59,859 nucleotides of DNA from DRYM01 sp964526225 (GTDB lineage: Archaea; Thermoproteota; Thermoprotei_A; EX4484-217-1). Position 1 is the first letter of the stretch; every line of letters starts with the position of its first letter. The notes under the pieces are model-generated. The model saw only the letters and a list, made by a program, of their open reading frames with translations. It searched no databases and had not been told where the DNA came from. This document shows, in pieces, positions 1 through 8,814 of the stretch. The stretch is from positions 1 to 59,859 of the forward strand of contig CAZGLL010000007.1 in the NCBI GenBank assembly GCA_964526225.1, given 5' to 3'. Both the position numbers and the translations under genes were made by a program.

Positions 1-2621
1 TCAATAATTACTCTTGTCGTTTTAACAGCTATTCCCTTCTTAGCTTCAAGAATCTGGTTTGAACTCATATTTACCCTACCCAAAGCAACAAGTTCCCCTT
101 TAACTGTGAAAATAGCTACTCTATCGCCAACATTTATTCCCTCATGCAGAGCAACTATTCCTGGAACAGCAAGATTAGCTCCATGAGCTATAGCGTCTAC
201 TGCCGTGTCTCTAATTATTATTTTCGGTAATTCGCAAACAGCCCTTTCCATGGGCATAATGTATTTTCTGAGTAAATCATCTTTACCTTCAAATTTCCAC
301 CTATATAAAGCATCAGCTAGATCTTGAAGTCTAACTAAACTCTCATCTTCTCTGAAGGGTCCAGCTCTTGTTCTCCTAAGTTCCCTCATATGAGCACCAA
401 CACCTAGAAGCAAACCTATGTCATGGCAATTGCTTATAACTATTGAAGCAAACGGTAAGAAATTATGATTGTCCTCAACTGTTATATCATAAACGTGTTC
501 TTCATGATATTTCTCTTTACTAACTTTCTTAACCTTAACAAGGTAAATATTTGAATTAAATATTTTCTGTAATTCCTCAGTATTTTCATCATGTATTCCA
601 TATGCATCCATTTTCTTTAAAAACCTTCCAAGAACATGTTTTGTCATAGGCTTGCATCCTTTCAATACTCTCACAAAATTTCCTCCTAATTTTAATGAGG
701 AAGGCGTAAGTCTATACTTTTTAAGTATATTCATTATCTTATTCTTAACATGCAAAGGCATATAGTCCGGTATATGATTTCTTACCTTAAGCTTGCATAT
801 CTCCTGCAGTCTTCTTCTTTTCTCGCTGTGATTGCTTCCAACAACATTCATGAAAACGTATTTATCATAGGGATTTCTTATGAACACATCATAGTATCCC
901 GTCTTTCTCCTATAAATTCTGCTCCTAATACCTAGCCTCTTAAGCAACTGGTATAATCTTAAAGCAATAGTTTTCGACGCCGTTGTAAAAACTATTGCGA
1001 TTTCAACGGTGTTCGTTTTCTTTCTCCTTAAGCGTAAAACTCCTCCATCACCATCGAAGTAGCCGCGTAGAAAGCTGGCAACTAAATTTTCAGGGAGAAC
1101 AAATACTTTTTTGAAATCACTTAGCTCTTTCGGGCTTCTAATGCCTAAATTGTACGCTACTTCAGCCAATATAGGATTATATATTCTAATCTCATAAAGC
1201 GGTTTTTTACAATTCTCTTTTTTAACACTAATACTTACATCGTTTTGTGGAAATATATCTTTATAATACATTACAAAAGTGTCGATAACGTTTTTATCTG
1301 TGTTATGGAAAACTATTTTTGTCGGTCTTTTTAGCTTTTTTTCAAAGACCACTGAGCCATCAGAGGCTATTAAGCCTAAAAGATATAACCATTTTTCGTT
1401 TAATGATGTTGCATTATTAGATAACGTAATTATTAAACCGTTTCTAGTCTTAAACTTCGTTATAGAACCCTTAATTTTATTCCATTGAGAACCTAAAATT
1501 CTTTTAGCATACTTTATTTTTAATCCTACGTTGTTATTACTTAAGCTTCTTCTATCTATTCCAAGTATGCTCGCAGCTTTTTTGGAACTACCATATTTCC
1601 TTAATACTATATCCTTAATAAGGCTCTTAATTCGTTCATCCTGTATAAGAAGATCATCGTCAAGAAGATCAATTACAGTTATTGTTTTAGGTTTAAAATG
1701 ATTTATTTTCCTAACAGATAAAAGCCACATATTTTCTTTAATATCTTTTGCTTCAATCCATGCAAGTCCTTTGTCTAAGCTTACCAGTACTTCATGATCC
1801 TCTGTAAGCTTAAGTTCTACACCTTCATCAGTAACTATCTTTATTAAGTAAGGTGGTGCAGGAAGCTTTTGTACACCCATTATATTTTTAAATTCTAACG
1901 AGTTTGTTACAATATTGAACGATAATACCTTTATATTATCGTTTAAGCCCCTTCTAAAAATGTCCTCTATTGAAATAAAGCCCTCATTTGTTAAGATCTC
2001 CGTATCTCCCGGAACACATAGTTTTCTTATGTAGGTTCCTGCCTCGCAACCTATTTTCATAAGTACTAATCTTCCATCTTTTTCAAGAACATCTATATAA
2101 TATATTTCTTTAGTTCTAAGGGATCTTTTAACGGACGATCTGAGAGGAGGTCTCTGATAGATTTTACCAACGAATTTCCTAATCACTCTTAAAAGTTCTT
2201 CATCGCCAACATCTCCGTGAAGCTGCATTACACATACGTACTCCTTAATCTTATGAACTATAACACTAATAACTTTAGTAGCATGCTCTAACGCTACAGG
2301 GAGAACACCACTAACCTTGGGATAACCCCGCCCCAAGCCCCTAATTTTAAGGGGCTATTGGGGCTCTAGGGTCCCACCATGACCAGCCTTTGATAATCCA
2401 AACATTCTCTTAATCCATGCGACAACTTCGTGACTTGTTGGTCCAGGTGGTTTATCTAAGTTAACTACACCATGTCTAATGTAGTAATCTATAGGTCTCT
2501 CATACGGGAAATAACCATATCTCTCGTCAGTTTCAAGTTCTCCCTTGAAAAGATATTTTCTCCTAACATCGCATATTTTGTCCAGGTTTTCGAGGAATCT
2601 TAAACCTTCAAGATAGGGCAA
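1..2621 (-). CDS. cbf5: Cbf5, H/ACA RNP pseudouridine synthase; split by an intron and an intein; 3' end cut by window edge
   Basis: Catalytic subunit of the archaeal H/ACA ribonucleoprotein (TruB/dyskerin family), which converts uridine to pseudouridine in rRNA together with L7Ae, Nop10 and Gar1. I read the frame base by base. It starts at TTG 2621 behind a GGGAGGAAGGG ribosome-binding site and runs 85 codons to a bulge-helix-bulge intron (2324-2365). It then stays open to position 1, with an in-frame intein at 429-2018. Joined exteins give GHGGTLDPKVSGVLPVAL (motif with the catalytic Asp), then TYIRKL joined to CHDIG (motif with a conserved Arg), then GVGAHMRELRRTRAGPF and the PUA-like C-terminal part. 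About 15 residues should lie beyond the window. Without splicing, translation would stop after 88 residues at TAG 2355. It is the last gene of the ribosomal operon, 72 nt after rpl14e. Confidence 0.96.
429..2018 (-). mobile_element. Intein in Cbf5 (530 aa) with LAGLIDADG homing endonuclease
   Basis: In-frame insertion between TYIRKL and CHDIG of Cbf5. Splicing blocks are visible: block A begins CVPGDTEI (Cys1), block B holds TEDH at residues 72-75, block F is EHVYDITVEDNHNFL, and block G ends in VISN before Cys+1 of the extein. The penultimate residue is Ser rather than the usual His. Two endonuclease motifs lie at residues 213-221 (LLGLIASDG) and 316-326 (FLRGYFDGDGG); both keep the acidic residue, so the endonuclease looks intact. 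Extra helical regions lie before the first motif (about 135-175) and after the second (about 380-490). The latter regions resemble parts of the subunit B intein in this window. There are no stops or frameshifts. Confidence 0.94.
2324..2365 (-). other. 42-nt bulge-helix-bulge (archaeal tRNA-type) intron in cbf5
   Basis: On the minus strand the outer exon helix TGGGA/TCCCA is followed by a 4-bp helix CCCU/GGGG, flanked by two 3-nt bulges on opposite strands: AGA (5' side) and TTA (3' side). The inner intron stem is GCCCC/GGGGC, capped by a second stem AGCCCC/GGGGCU. This is the canonical target of the tRNA splicing endonuclease. Cutting AG^A and TT^A joins CTA-G to AT-CCC and restores G-T-L-D-P-K-V, the invariant catalytic motif. 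Unspliced, the Asp codon reads GAG (Glu) and a TAG follows three codons later. Introns in cbf5 are established for crenarchaea; this one fits in structure and place. Confidence 0.93.
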
Positions 2622-2693
2622 AATCCCTTCCTCCCTAAGATAGAAATGTTATTCAAAGAAGTATAAATAAAAATCTATGCTTAAAAGTGGAAG

Positions 2694-2984
2694 TCATGTT
2701 GGAGGTAAAACTGGCTTAACCCTTTCCCTCATAAAGTCTTCTAATCCCTTAGCCCTAATAGCTTCTAGTACTTCCTCGTCGGAAGCACCTTTCTTAATAT
2801 TTATTTTCTCCGGTAAAACCTCAATATGCTTAATGTTAGCTCTTCTCCTTTTAACACCAGTTAACTGCTTAGGACCAGTTATCAGAACGAAGTTATCATC
2901 AATTATGTCAACTATAACACACTTTCTCCCGGCCTCTCTGCCAGCAATTTTAACACATATCCTTCCAACTTCAATTGCCGACAT
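2694..2984 (-). CDS. rpl14e: Large ribosomal subunit protein eL14 (L14e)
   Basis: 96-aa L14e, an archaeal/eukaryotic protein of the large subunit with an SH3-like KOW-type barrel. The N-terminus (IEVGRICVKIAGREAGRKC) and the GPKQLTGVKRRRANIKH segment are diagnostic. The start is ATG 2984; no strong ribosome-binding site is seen before it. It lies between cmk (76 nt upstream) and cbf5 (72 nt downstream), the usual archaeal order. Confidence 0.95.
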   Translation of the reverse strand: MSAIEVGRICVKIAGREAGRKCVIVDIIDDNFVLITGPKQLTGVKRRRANIKHIEVLPEKINIKKGASDEEVLEAIRAKGLEDFMRERVKPVLPPT

Positions 2985-3060
2985 TTCGGTTACACCCGCA
3001 AGCAGTCTTTAGGTTTTTTTAGACGTTTCTTCTGTATGAAGAGTTGTGGTTTAATAAACA

Positions 3061-3609
3061 TTATGGTTTTCTCAATATTTTAGAAACAGCCATATCTATT
3101 AGCTTAAATGTTTCTTCAACACTAAACTTTTCAGTATTAATCACTAAGTCAAACCATGAAATATCTGTAATATCTAAACCATAAATTTCTAAGAACCTTT
3201 TTCTCTGGCTGAACTCCCTAGTGACTGTTTCGTAAAATGCTTCTCTAAGGGATTTACCATCTCTTTCAGCAATTCTCTTAACCCTAACCATTAAAGGTGC
3301 TGTTACGTAAACTCTTAAATCAGCTATGTCTTTAACAACCCAAGCTGTTAAATGACCATCAATAACAATGTTTCCCTTAAGCGCTTCTTCAAAAGTTCTT
3401 CTATCTATTTCTAAATCTATCGAGTAATCCTTTTCAGCAACAATGCTTAGTTCTGAAAGAGAAAGACCTCTTTCCTTAGCTATTTTACGGAAGATTTGTC
3501 CAGCAGAGAAATATCTTAAACCATATTTTTCAGCTAACATACGAGCATATGTTGTTTTACCGCTACCCGCAGGACCGCTAATTACAATTACGTTACGTGG
3601 TTTAAGCAA
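3061..3609 (-). CDS. cmk: Cytidylate kinase (archaeal type)
   Basis: 182-aa P-loop kinase that phosphorylates CMP/dCMP to the diphosphate in the cytosol. The Walker A loop GPAGSGKTT lies at residues 12-20, followed by the FSAGQIFRKIA nucleotide-binding region and the RKRFLEIYGLDI and DLVINTE segments typical of archaeal Cmk. The start is TTG 3609, which overlaps the rpl34e stop by 8 nt (translational coupling). Length is normal for the family. Confidence 0.93.
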   Translation of the reverse strand: MLKPRNVIVISGPAGSGKTTYARMLAEKYGLRYFSAGQIFRKIAKERGLSLSELSIVAEKDYSIDLEIDRRTFEEALKGNIVIDGHLTAWVVKDIADLRVYVTAPLMVRVKRIAERDGKSLREAFYETVTREFSQRKRFLEIYGLDITDISWFDLVINTEKFSVEETFKLIDMAVSKILRKP

Positions 3610-3883
3610 TAGTTACTGAGCCTCTAATAGCTTCTTTCAGCAGTGTTCTTAAACAGCTACCGCAGATTACTCCACCATACATTCTCTCTGGTCTCCTAAG
3701 GGATTTCGGTAGCTTCCTTAGTTCAACAGGCCTAAGCCTTGGAACACCATTTAAGGGCTTACCACAAATAGCACACTTAGCAGGACTAGGCTTTCTCTTT
3801 TCATAATGTATTTTGACTTCACCACCGGGTGTTCTAACATAGACTCTTCTCAAAGATCTACTCCTATACCTCGGCCTAGGCAT
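3602..3883 (-). CDS. rpl34e: Large ribosomal subunit protein eL34 (L34e)
   Basis: 93-aa L34e with two CxxC pairs (CAICGKPL and CGSC) that form a zinc ribbon. I take ATG 3883 (MPRPRYRSRSL) because an AGAGGTG ribosome-binding site lies about 10 nt upstream; the frame is open to a TTG at 3907, which would add 8 unconserved residues. A DUF106 membrane-protein gene often sits between adkA and rpl34e in archaea; here there is only an 85-nt spacer. Confidence 0.94.
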   Translation of the reverse strand: MPRPRYRSRSLRRVYVRTPGGEVKIHYEKRKPSPAKCAICGKPLNGVPRLRPVELRKLPKSLRRPERMYGGVICGSCLRTLLKEAIRGSVTIA

Positions 3884-3968
3884 TGTTTCACTAGCACCTC
3901 TAACCAAACATGTAGTTTCATCGGCAAGGACTGGTTCTAATGTAACTGTTTAGGGCTATTTAAAATTT

Positions 3969-4583
3969 TCAGATATTCCTTAAAGCATTTAATATTTCAT
4001 CAACAGCTTCCTCAACTTTTCCTTCTCTGTTTTGAACAAATTTAACAGTAGATCCCGTTAGAACGGCAGAGGCTATGGACGAAACCCTCGCTAAGAACAT
4101 GAATTCTCTTATTTCCTCAATGCTTCTCTCATCCATTCTAAACCTTACGCTTGCATCTCTCATTCTTCTCGCATATATTTCTTCAGGAGATGCCTCAATA
4201 TTTACTATGAGGTAGGGTTTTATATTCTCAATAACATGCTTTGGAAGTCCAGGCCAGAAACCAGTTGCTGTATGTATTAATGCGTGAGTATCAACTATGA
4301 ATATGTCGTGTTTTTCTTTTTCAGCATCCTCTCTTATTTTCTTAGCGGCTTTTTCCTGAAGATCCAGTTGAATATGTATTGGGAGTTTACGAATTTCATC
4401 CCTATGAGATATGAGACCTCGGCTTCTAGCTTCTTCGAACATGTAATCTCCGAAATTAACGACTTTAACGTCTAAACCTTCCTTAGAAGCTTTCTCCTGT
4501 AACTTCTTTAGAACAGTTGTTTTACCTACACCCGGAATCCCAACAATAATAACTATTATTGGAAATTTCGCCTTACCCGACAT
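3969..4583 (-). CDS. adkA: Adenylate kinase, archaeal AdkA type
   Basis: 204-aa adenylate kinase that interconverts ATP + AMP and 2 ADP. It belongs to the archaeal trimeric AdkA group rather than the bacterial Adk group: P-loop GIPGVGKTT at about residues 15-23, followed by NFGDYMFEEA and RDEIRKLPIHIQLDLQEKAA. It starts at ATG 4583. It follows secY after a 115-nt spacer containing a TATA-like site (4613-4622), so it may have a promoter of its own in addition to the operon transcript. Confidence 0.95.
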   Translation of the reverse strand: MSGKAKFPIIVIIVGIPGVGKTTVLKKLQEKASKEGLDVKVVNFGDYMFEEARSRGLISHRDEIRKLPIHIQLDLQEKAAKKIREDAEKEKHDIFIVDTHALIHTATGFWPGLPKHVIENIKPYLIVNIEASPEEIYARRMRDASVRFRMDERSIEEIREFMFLARVSSIASAVLTGSTVKFVQNREGKVEEAVDEILNALRNI

Positions 4584-4612
4584 TTTAATCTACCATTAAG
4601 TTTTAGCGTTCA

Positions 4613-4622
4613 TTAATATAAT
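4613..4622 (-). promoter_or_regulatory. TATA-like element upstream of adkA
   Basis: On the minus strand the sequence ATTATATTAA lies 30-39 nt upstream of the adkA ATG, which would place a start site a few bases before the gene. The call rests on position and base composition only. Confidence 0.4.
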
Positions 4623-4698
4623 GCTATATTGTAGCTTATTATCTCTACTGCTTCTAAAGTCACCATAGAGCGAAAATAAGAGTTAATGAGGGAGGCCT

Positions 4699-6132
4699 TT
4701 ACTCCCCTATGAGCCTCTTAAGTAGCGGATATGTTTCTAAAGCTCTCTCATAAGCTATTATCTGGTAGTACTGGTAGATTATTCCTACAGCTAAGAGAAT
4801 ACCCATACCTCCACCGAAAACACCTAAAATCGTAGCTAAAGCAGCAATAGTACCTACGATTATTGAGCTTAGAAGAGCTAACGGGTAAATATATCTTGCA
4901 AGGAATCTTTCAAGAGTTTTAACCGATCCAAGTCTAAGACCGGGAATGTTCATACCTGATCTGACAAGGTTTTCTGCTTGGTCTCTAGGGCTCATACCGC
5001 TTACTTCAACCCACATAAGCCCAAAAAGTATGGCAGCAACGATAAGTAAGATTGTATAAACAACTGCTCGTAATGGGTCTTCAAGTGCAAAAAGAATTCC
5101 TCCACGTAAACTAAGATAGTACGCTAAGCCTCCAGTAGGTATTATATCTCCGTTCTCTAAAACCTTAAATGTTCCAAGTAAGTTCAAGAAGAAATTAGTG
5201 TTTGTTCTGTTAAACTGTGACCATAATATCTGTACGAAGAATAGGTAGTCAGCAATAAATATTGAGAATAGGAGCACTGGAACGTTTGAAACGTAGAGAA
5301 AGTTTAAGGGTATCTTAGATCTAACACCTCTATATCTCTGAATAGCTATGGGTATTTCAACACGTACACCATGAAGGTATATTAGCAGAAGCATAAAGGC
5401 TATTGTGCTTATTAAACCTAGAAGGTCCGGAAGGTTCTTTCTTACAAATATTGCAACTACATTCCCAGTAAATATTCTATTTATTAGTTCAGGAATTACA
5501 CCGTAATATGTTCCTTCAGCTGGAATCGTAGAAGGAGCTATACTAAACATACTCCATGTTACTGCTTCAGCAACGTTTGTTAGTATGAAAAGCGATATAG
5601 CGCTACCTATTCCCCAGCCTTTCTGCAGTAGTTCGTCAAAGAGCATTACTATAATGCTTGCGAAAACAAGCTGTATTATTGCGAGAATTTGCTGTTCAGG
5701 TGTAAGTCTAATTCTTAATCCAAAGCTTGAAACAGCATATGCTGTTGCTTCAACTATAGCTAATATTAGGGCTAATCCCTTCTGCGTTGCTGTAAATTTC
5801 TCTCTTTGTTCGGGATCTGTTAAGTCAAGTTCTATTATTTTTGCTCCAACAAGAACTTCTAAAATTATCCCTGCGGTAACTATGGGGCTTATTCCTAATT
5901 GCATGAGTGTTCCATTTCTAGCTCCAAAGATGAGTGTGTAAATAGCTAGCGTTTCAACAACTGCTTCCTGAGGTATTCCAAATAATGGAACATTGCCCAT
6001 TATTAGAAACATTAGAAGAACAGCGCCTGTCCAAGCTAGTCTTTCATAAAGTGACGGTCTTCTCTCAGGTTTTTTAACTGAAGGTAGGTAGTGTGCTATC
6101 TTCCCTAAGAGGTCAATAAAGCCCATTGTCAC
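4699..6132 (-). CDS. secY: Protein translocase subunit SecY
   Basis: 477-aa channel-forming subunit of the SecYE-beta translocon, with ten predicted membrane segments. The N-terminus has the SecY plug-region context (LGISPIVTAGIILEVLVG) and the C-terminal half has WVEVSGMSPRDQAENLVRSG, a cytosolic loop diagnostic for archaeal SecY/Sec61alpha. The start is GTG 6132 or ATG 6126, both just downstream of AAGGATGA. It follows rpl15 by 27 nt, the standard archaeal order. Confidence 0.97.
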   Translation of the reverse strand: MTMGFIDLLGKIAHYLPSVKKPERRPSLYERLAWTGAVLLMFLIMGNVPLFGIPQEAVVETLAIYTLIFGARNGTLMQLGISPIVTAGIILEVLVGAKIIELDLTDPEQREKFTATQKGLALILAIVEATAYAVSSFGLRIRLTPEQQILAIIQLVFASIIVMLFDELLQKGWGIGSAISLFILTNVAEAVTWSMFSIAPSTIPAEGTYYGVIPELINRIFTGNVVAIFVRKNLPDLLGLISTIAFMLLLIYLHGVRVEIPIAIQRYRGVRSKIPLNFLYVSNVPVLLFSIFIADYLFFVQILWSQFNRTNTNFFLNLLGTFKVLENGDIIPTGGLAYYLSLRGGILFALEDPLRAVVYTILLIVAAILFGLMWVEVSGMSPRDQAENLVRSGMNIPGLRLGSVKTLERFLARYIYPLALLSSIIVGTIAALATILGVFGGGMGILLAVGIIYQYYQIIAYERALETYPLLKRLIGE

Positions 6133-6159
6133 TCATCCTTAATTTTAAAATTTAAAGAG

Positions 6160-6603
6160 TTACTTAACGATTTCTACTATGCCTCCTGCTTCCTCTATTT
6201 TCCGCTTAGCTTTCTCAGTTATGAACATTGTGATTATCTTTAACTTTTTGAGAACCTTACCTTTGCCAGCAACCTTATTGAAACCTAGTTTTCTAACGTC
6301 AATACTTATATATTCCCCTTCCTTTACGGCTAATCCTTTATTTACAAGATCTTCAGCTATTTCATCAAGTTCTCCAACATTAACCACTTTTCTAGCTAAA
6401 ACAATAGGTGGAGCTCTTGTGAATCCATGTTTTCCAAAGTAGTTAGGTGCGTACTTGACAACCCAGCTCCACTTATGCTTATGCATACCTGCTGCTCCAA
6501 AACCTCCTCTACTACCGGATTTCCTATGCTGACCTACCCTACCGTAACCATGTGTCCTATTTCCTCTAAGCTTCCTTGACTTCTTTCTCCTCCTAACAAC
6601 CAT
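6160..6603 (-). CDS. rpl15: Large ribosomal subunit protein uL15
   Basis: 147-aa L15 with the usual basic, glycine-rich N-terminus (RRRKKSRKLRGNRTHGYGRVG) that threads into 23S rRNA. I choose ATG 6603 because GAGGTG, formed by the rpl30 stop region, is 9 nt upstream; a TTG at 6615 would add four residues. Part of the L30-L15-SecY run. Confidence 0.95.
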   Translation of the reverse strand: MVVRRRKKSRKLRGNRTHGYGRVGQHRKSGSRGGFGAAGMHKHKWSWVVKYAPNYFGKHGFTRAPPIVLARKVVNVGELDEIAEDLVNKGLAVKEGEYISIDVRKLGFNKVAGKGKVLKKLKIITMFITEKAKRKIEEAGGIVEIVK

Positions 6604-6616
6604 AACGTGTAGCACC

Positions 6617-7096
6617 TCAAATCATTTTCAAGAGGAGCTCGTTTATTTTTTCTCCACGATATCCTAGTTCTCCATTTGCACCGAAAGGTTTCTTTATTGT
6701 CCCCTTAAATCCTCCCTTTGGAGGATGTAGTCTGAACACTGGTTTGACAATATGTTTTATCTTGTTTAAGGAAAGTTCTCCTGAAAGAAGTTTGTCAGCT
6801 AATTCTTCAATTCCTCCTTTGAGGCCTAGTTTCTCCTTTACGACTTCGTCTGTTAATGGTTTGTTTCCTACGATTCTTCCCCTCTTCCTTAAAAGTTCTA
6901 CTAGAACTTCCTTTGAAATTTCTCCCCACGTTATCCAATCTTTTGCTTTGAAAAGCATGCCTTCGAGGCCGGGGGTGTTTGAATGATATAGTGTGCAGTG
7001 GAATTTCTTATGCAATCTGAGAAGCTTTAAAGTATACTCTACATCGTATGGCGTGTCCGGTTGGCCTCTAAGCCTAATGATGGCGTATAGGGGCAT
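6617..7096 (-). CDS. rpl30: Large ribosomal subunit protein uL30
   Basis: 159-aa archaeal-length L30, longer than the bacterial form, beginning PLYAIIRLRGQPDTPYDV. ATG 7096 has GAGGG about 10 nt upstream; the frame is open to TTG 7120. The gene overlaps or abuts the rps5 stop, consistent with coupled translation. Confidence 0.94.
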   Translation of the reverse strand: MPLYAIIRLRGQPDTPYDVEYTLKLLRLHKKFHCTLYHSNTPGLEGMLFKAKDWITWGEISKEVLVELLRKRGRIVGNKPLTDEVVKEKLGLKGGIEELADKLLSGELSLNKIKHIVKPVFRLHPPKGGFKGTIKKPFGANGELGYRGEKINELLLKMI

Positions 7097-7104
7097 TTCA
7101 AAGT

Positions 7105-7746
7105 CTACCCTCTTAACCAATCCTCGGGTGTAATAGTCTTATAAGTCATTTTTAGAGCGTTAAAAACTGCCATTGCGAAATTATATGTTGTTCTAGTTTC
7201 GCCTCTTGTGAAAGACCATATGTCTTTTATTCCAGCATATTTGAGAACTTTCTTTCCTGTATCGCCTATGACTAAGCCTGTACCTTTAGGTGCTGGTTTA
7301 AGAATTACTTCCACGCTTCCGCTTTTACCTCTTACAACGAAAGGTACTGAGTGTGGTTCACCACATCTACATTCCCAGCTACCGCATCCTCTTTTAACAG
7401 GTATTATGTTTAGTTTTGCGTTAAGAAGAGCTTTTTGAATAGCGAATCTTAATTGCCTAGCTTTCCCGGCACCTATGCCTACGTAGCCATTCATATTACC
7501 TACGACGACAACTGCTTTGAATCTTGTACGTTCTCCAGCATCTGTTTGTTTCTGAACGATGCCAATATCTATTACTTCATGTTGAAGATCAGGTAGTAAA
7601 TAATCGATTATTTCTGGCTCGCTTATTCTAAGGTTTTGCTCGAAAATTTCATCTATAGAAACAATTTTGCCTTCTTTAACTAGCTTTCCAACCTTAGTTT
7701 TAGGTTGCCACTCTTCTAAACTTGGAGGTTGAGAGTAAGCACACAT
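7105..7746 (-). CDS. rps5: Small ribosomal subunit protein uS5
   Basis: 213-aa S5, a decoding-fidelity protein of the small subunit. The double-stranded RNA-binding fold is at RTRFKAVVVVGNMNGYVGIG, followed by CGSWECRCGEPHSVPFVVRG and the GTGLVIGDTGKKVLKYAGI C-terminal domain. The length fits archaeal S5. It follows rpl18 by 3 nt. Confidence 0.96.
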   Translation of the reverse strand: MCAYSQPPSLEEWQPKTKVGKLVKEGKIVSIDEIFEQNLRISEPEIIDYLLPDLQHEVIDIGIVQKQTDAGERTRFKAVVVVGNMNGYVGIGAGKARQLRFAIQKALLNAKLNIIPVKRGCGSWECRCGEPHSVPFVVRGKSGSVEVILKPAPKGTGLVIGDTGKKVLKYAGIKDIWSFTRGETRTTYNFAMAVFNALKMTYKTITPEDWLRG

Positions 7747-7749
7747 TAA

Positions 7750-8358
7750 CTACCCACCTTCCTTTCCAACATAGTCTTGAAGTATTTTCGCCTTTACTTC
7801 TTCAAAATGCTTAGGCAGGTCTTCGGGTTTTAAACCGTTTTTAAGGTATTGTGAGAAATGTCTTTGATAAAATTCGGGGTTGGATTCCGAAAGCATTTTA
7901 GCCCAAGAAGCTATATGTTGACCTCTAATCCTATCTTCTGAAGGTAGAATTTCCGGACTATGCGGGATTTTTAGTCCAGCATCTAATGCTCCTTTAAGAA
8001 CCGCGAAAACACGAGCTCCTTTAACAGCTCTATGTAATCCTATGTCAAGAATTACTTCTTCAATACCTTTAGCCTTAGCTCTTAGTCCAACAAGTAATCC
8101 TGTTAAGTAAGCTGCTGGAGTATTGTCTGTTGCAGCTTTCCAACCATATTTCTTCTTAAGCTCAATACTATGAGCTGATGTGAGAACTACGTCACCTTTA
8201 GGGTCGAACTTTATTATTTGAGCAATAATGTATCTTAAAGTCTTTCTTGCGACAAGTCTTAACCTTTTAGAGAGAACCATACGGTATCTCTTATAGTAAT
8301 TTGTCTTTCCCTCTCTTCTTCTCCTATATTTTACCCTGTATCTTGGGCCTCTAGCCAT
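7750..8358 (-). CDS. rpl18: Large ribosomal subunit protein uL18
   Basis: 202-aa L18 (archaeal/eukaryotic L5-like length), a 5S rRNA binder. Diagnostic segments are ARGPRYRVKYRRRREGKTNYYKR at the start and ILDIGLHRAVKGARVFAVLKG in the middle. ATG 8358, 6 nt after rpl19e. Confidence 0.95.
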   Translation of the reverse strand: MARGPRYRVKYRRRREGKTNYYKRYRMVLSKRLRLVARKTLRYIIAQIIKFDPKGDVVLTSAHSIELKKKYGWKAATDNTPAAYLTGLLVGLRAKAKGIEEVILDIGLHRAVKGARVFAVLKGALDAGLKIPHSPEILPSEDRIRGQHIASWAKMLSESNPEFYQRHFSQYLKNGLKPEDLPKHFEEVKAKILQDYVGKEGG

Positions 8359-8364
8359 TCTTCA

Positions 8365-8814
8365 TCACGTCCTTGAAGCTACTAGTTCTTTAATGTAATT
8401 TCTCAGTTGTGCTTTAGTTTTGAATACTCCACCCTTAATTAGCCTATAGAGTCTACGATACTCTTTAGGCGTAATAATATTCCTCTCCCTATATTGCTTA
8501 AGAAGTTTTCTTAAAGCTCTAACCTTCATCATCCATTGCTCTTTTCTCGACACTTTAGCGTATTTGCCTCCCTTCCTATGCCCTGGTCCTCTCCTCTGAC
8601 CCTTCTTTCTCTTCTCATGTCTTACTCTCCATCTCGCACGACTATTGGAGTGTTCAGGTTTGACCCTAATTATTCCATCTTTAATGAGCTTCTTAACATC
8701 CTCTCTCGTTATTGCAGCTTCTACTCTATCATACGCCTCAGGATCTATCCAAATCCTGCTTTCCCCTACACCAAGAATTTCTGCTGCAAGTCTTTTCTGT
8801 AAGCTTAAGTCCAT
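8365..8814 (-). CDS. rpl19e: Large ribosomal subunit protein eL19
   Basis: 149-aa L19e, found only in archaea and eukaryotes. It starts LSLQKRLAAEILGVGESRIW and has the basic RARWRVRHEKRKKGQRRGPG segment. The start ATG overlaps the rpl32e stop by one base. Length is normal. Confidence 0.96.
   Translation of the reverse strand: MDLSLQKRLAAEILGVGESRIWIDPEAYDRVEAAITREDVKKLIKDGIIRVKPEHSNSRARWRVRHEKRKKGQRRGPGHRKGGKYAKVSRKEQWMMKVRALRKLLKQYRERNIITPKEYRRLYRLIKGGVFKTKAQLRNYIKELVASRT

Noticed and set aside
750..1488. Plus-strand frames within the Cbf5 intein
   Set aside because: They lie opposite a continuous intein coding frame with clear motifs and have no start signals.
2355..2621. cbf5 as a truncated pseudogene or frameshift
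   Set aside because: The early stop lies inside a perfect bulge-helix-bulge intron whose removal restores the catalytic motif, and the downstream frame is open to the window edge.
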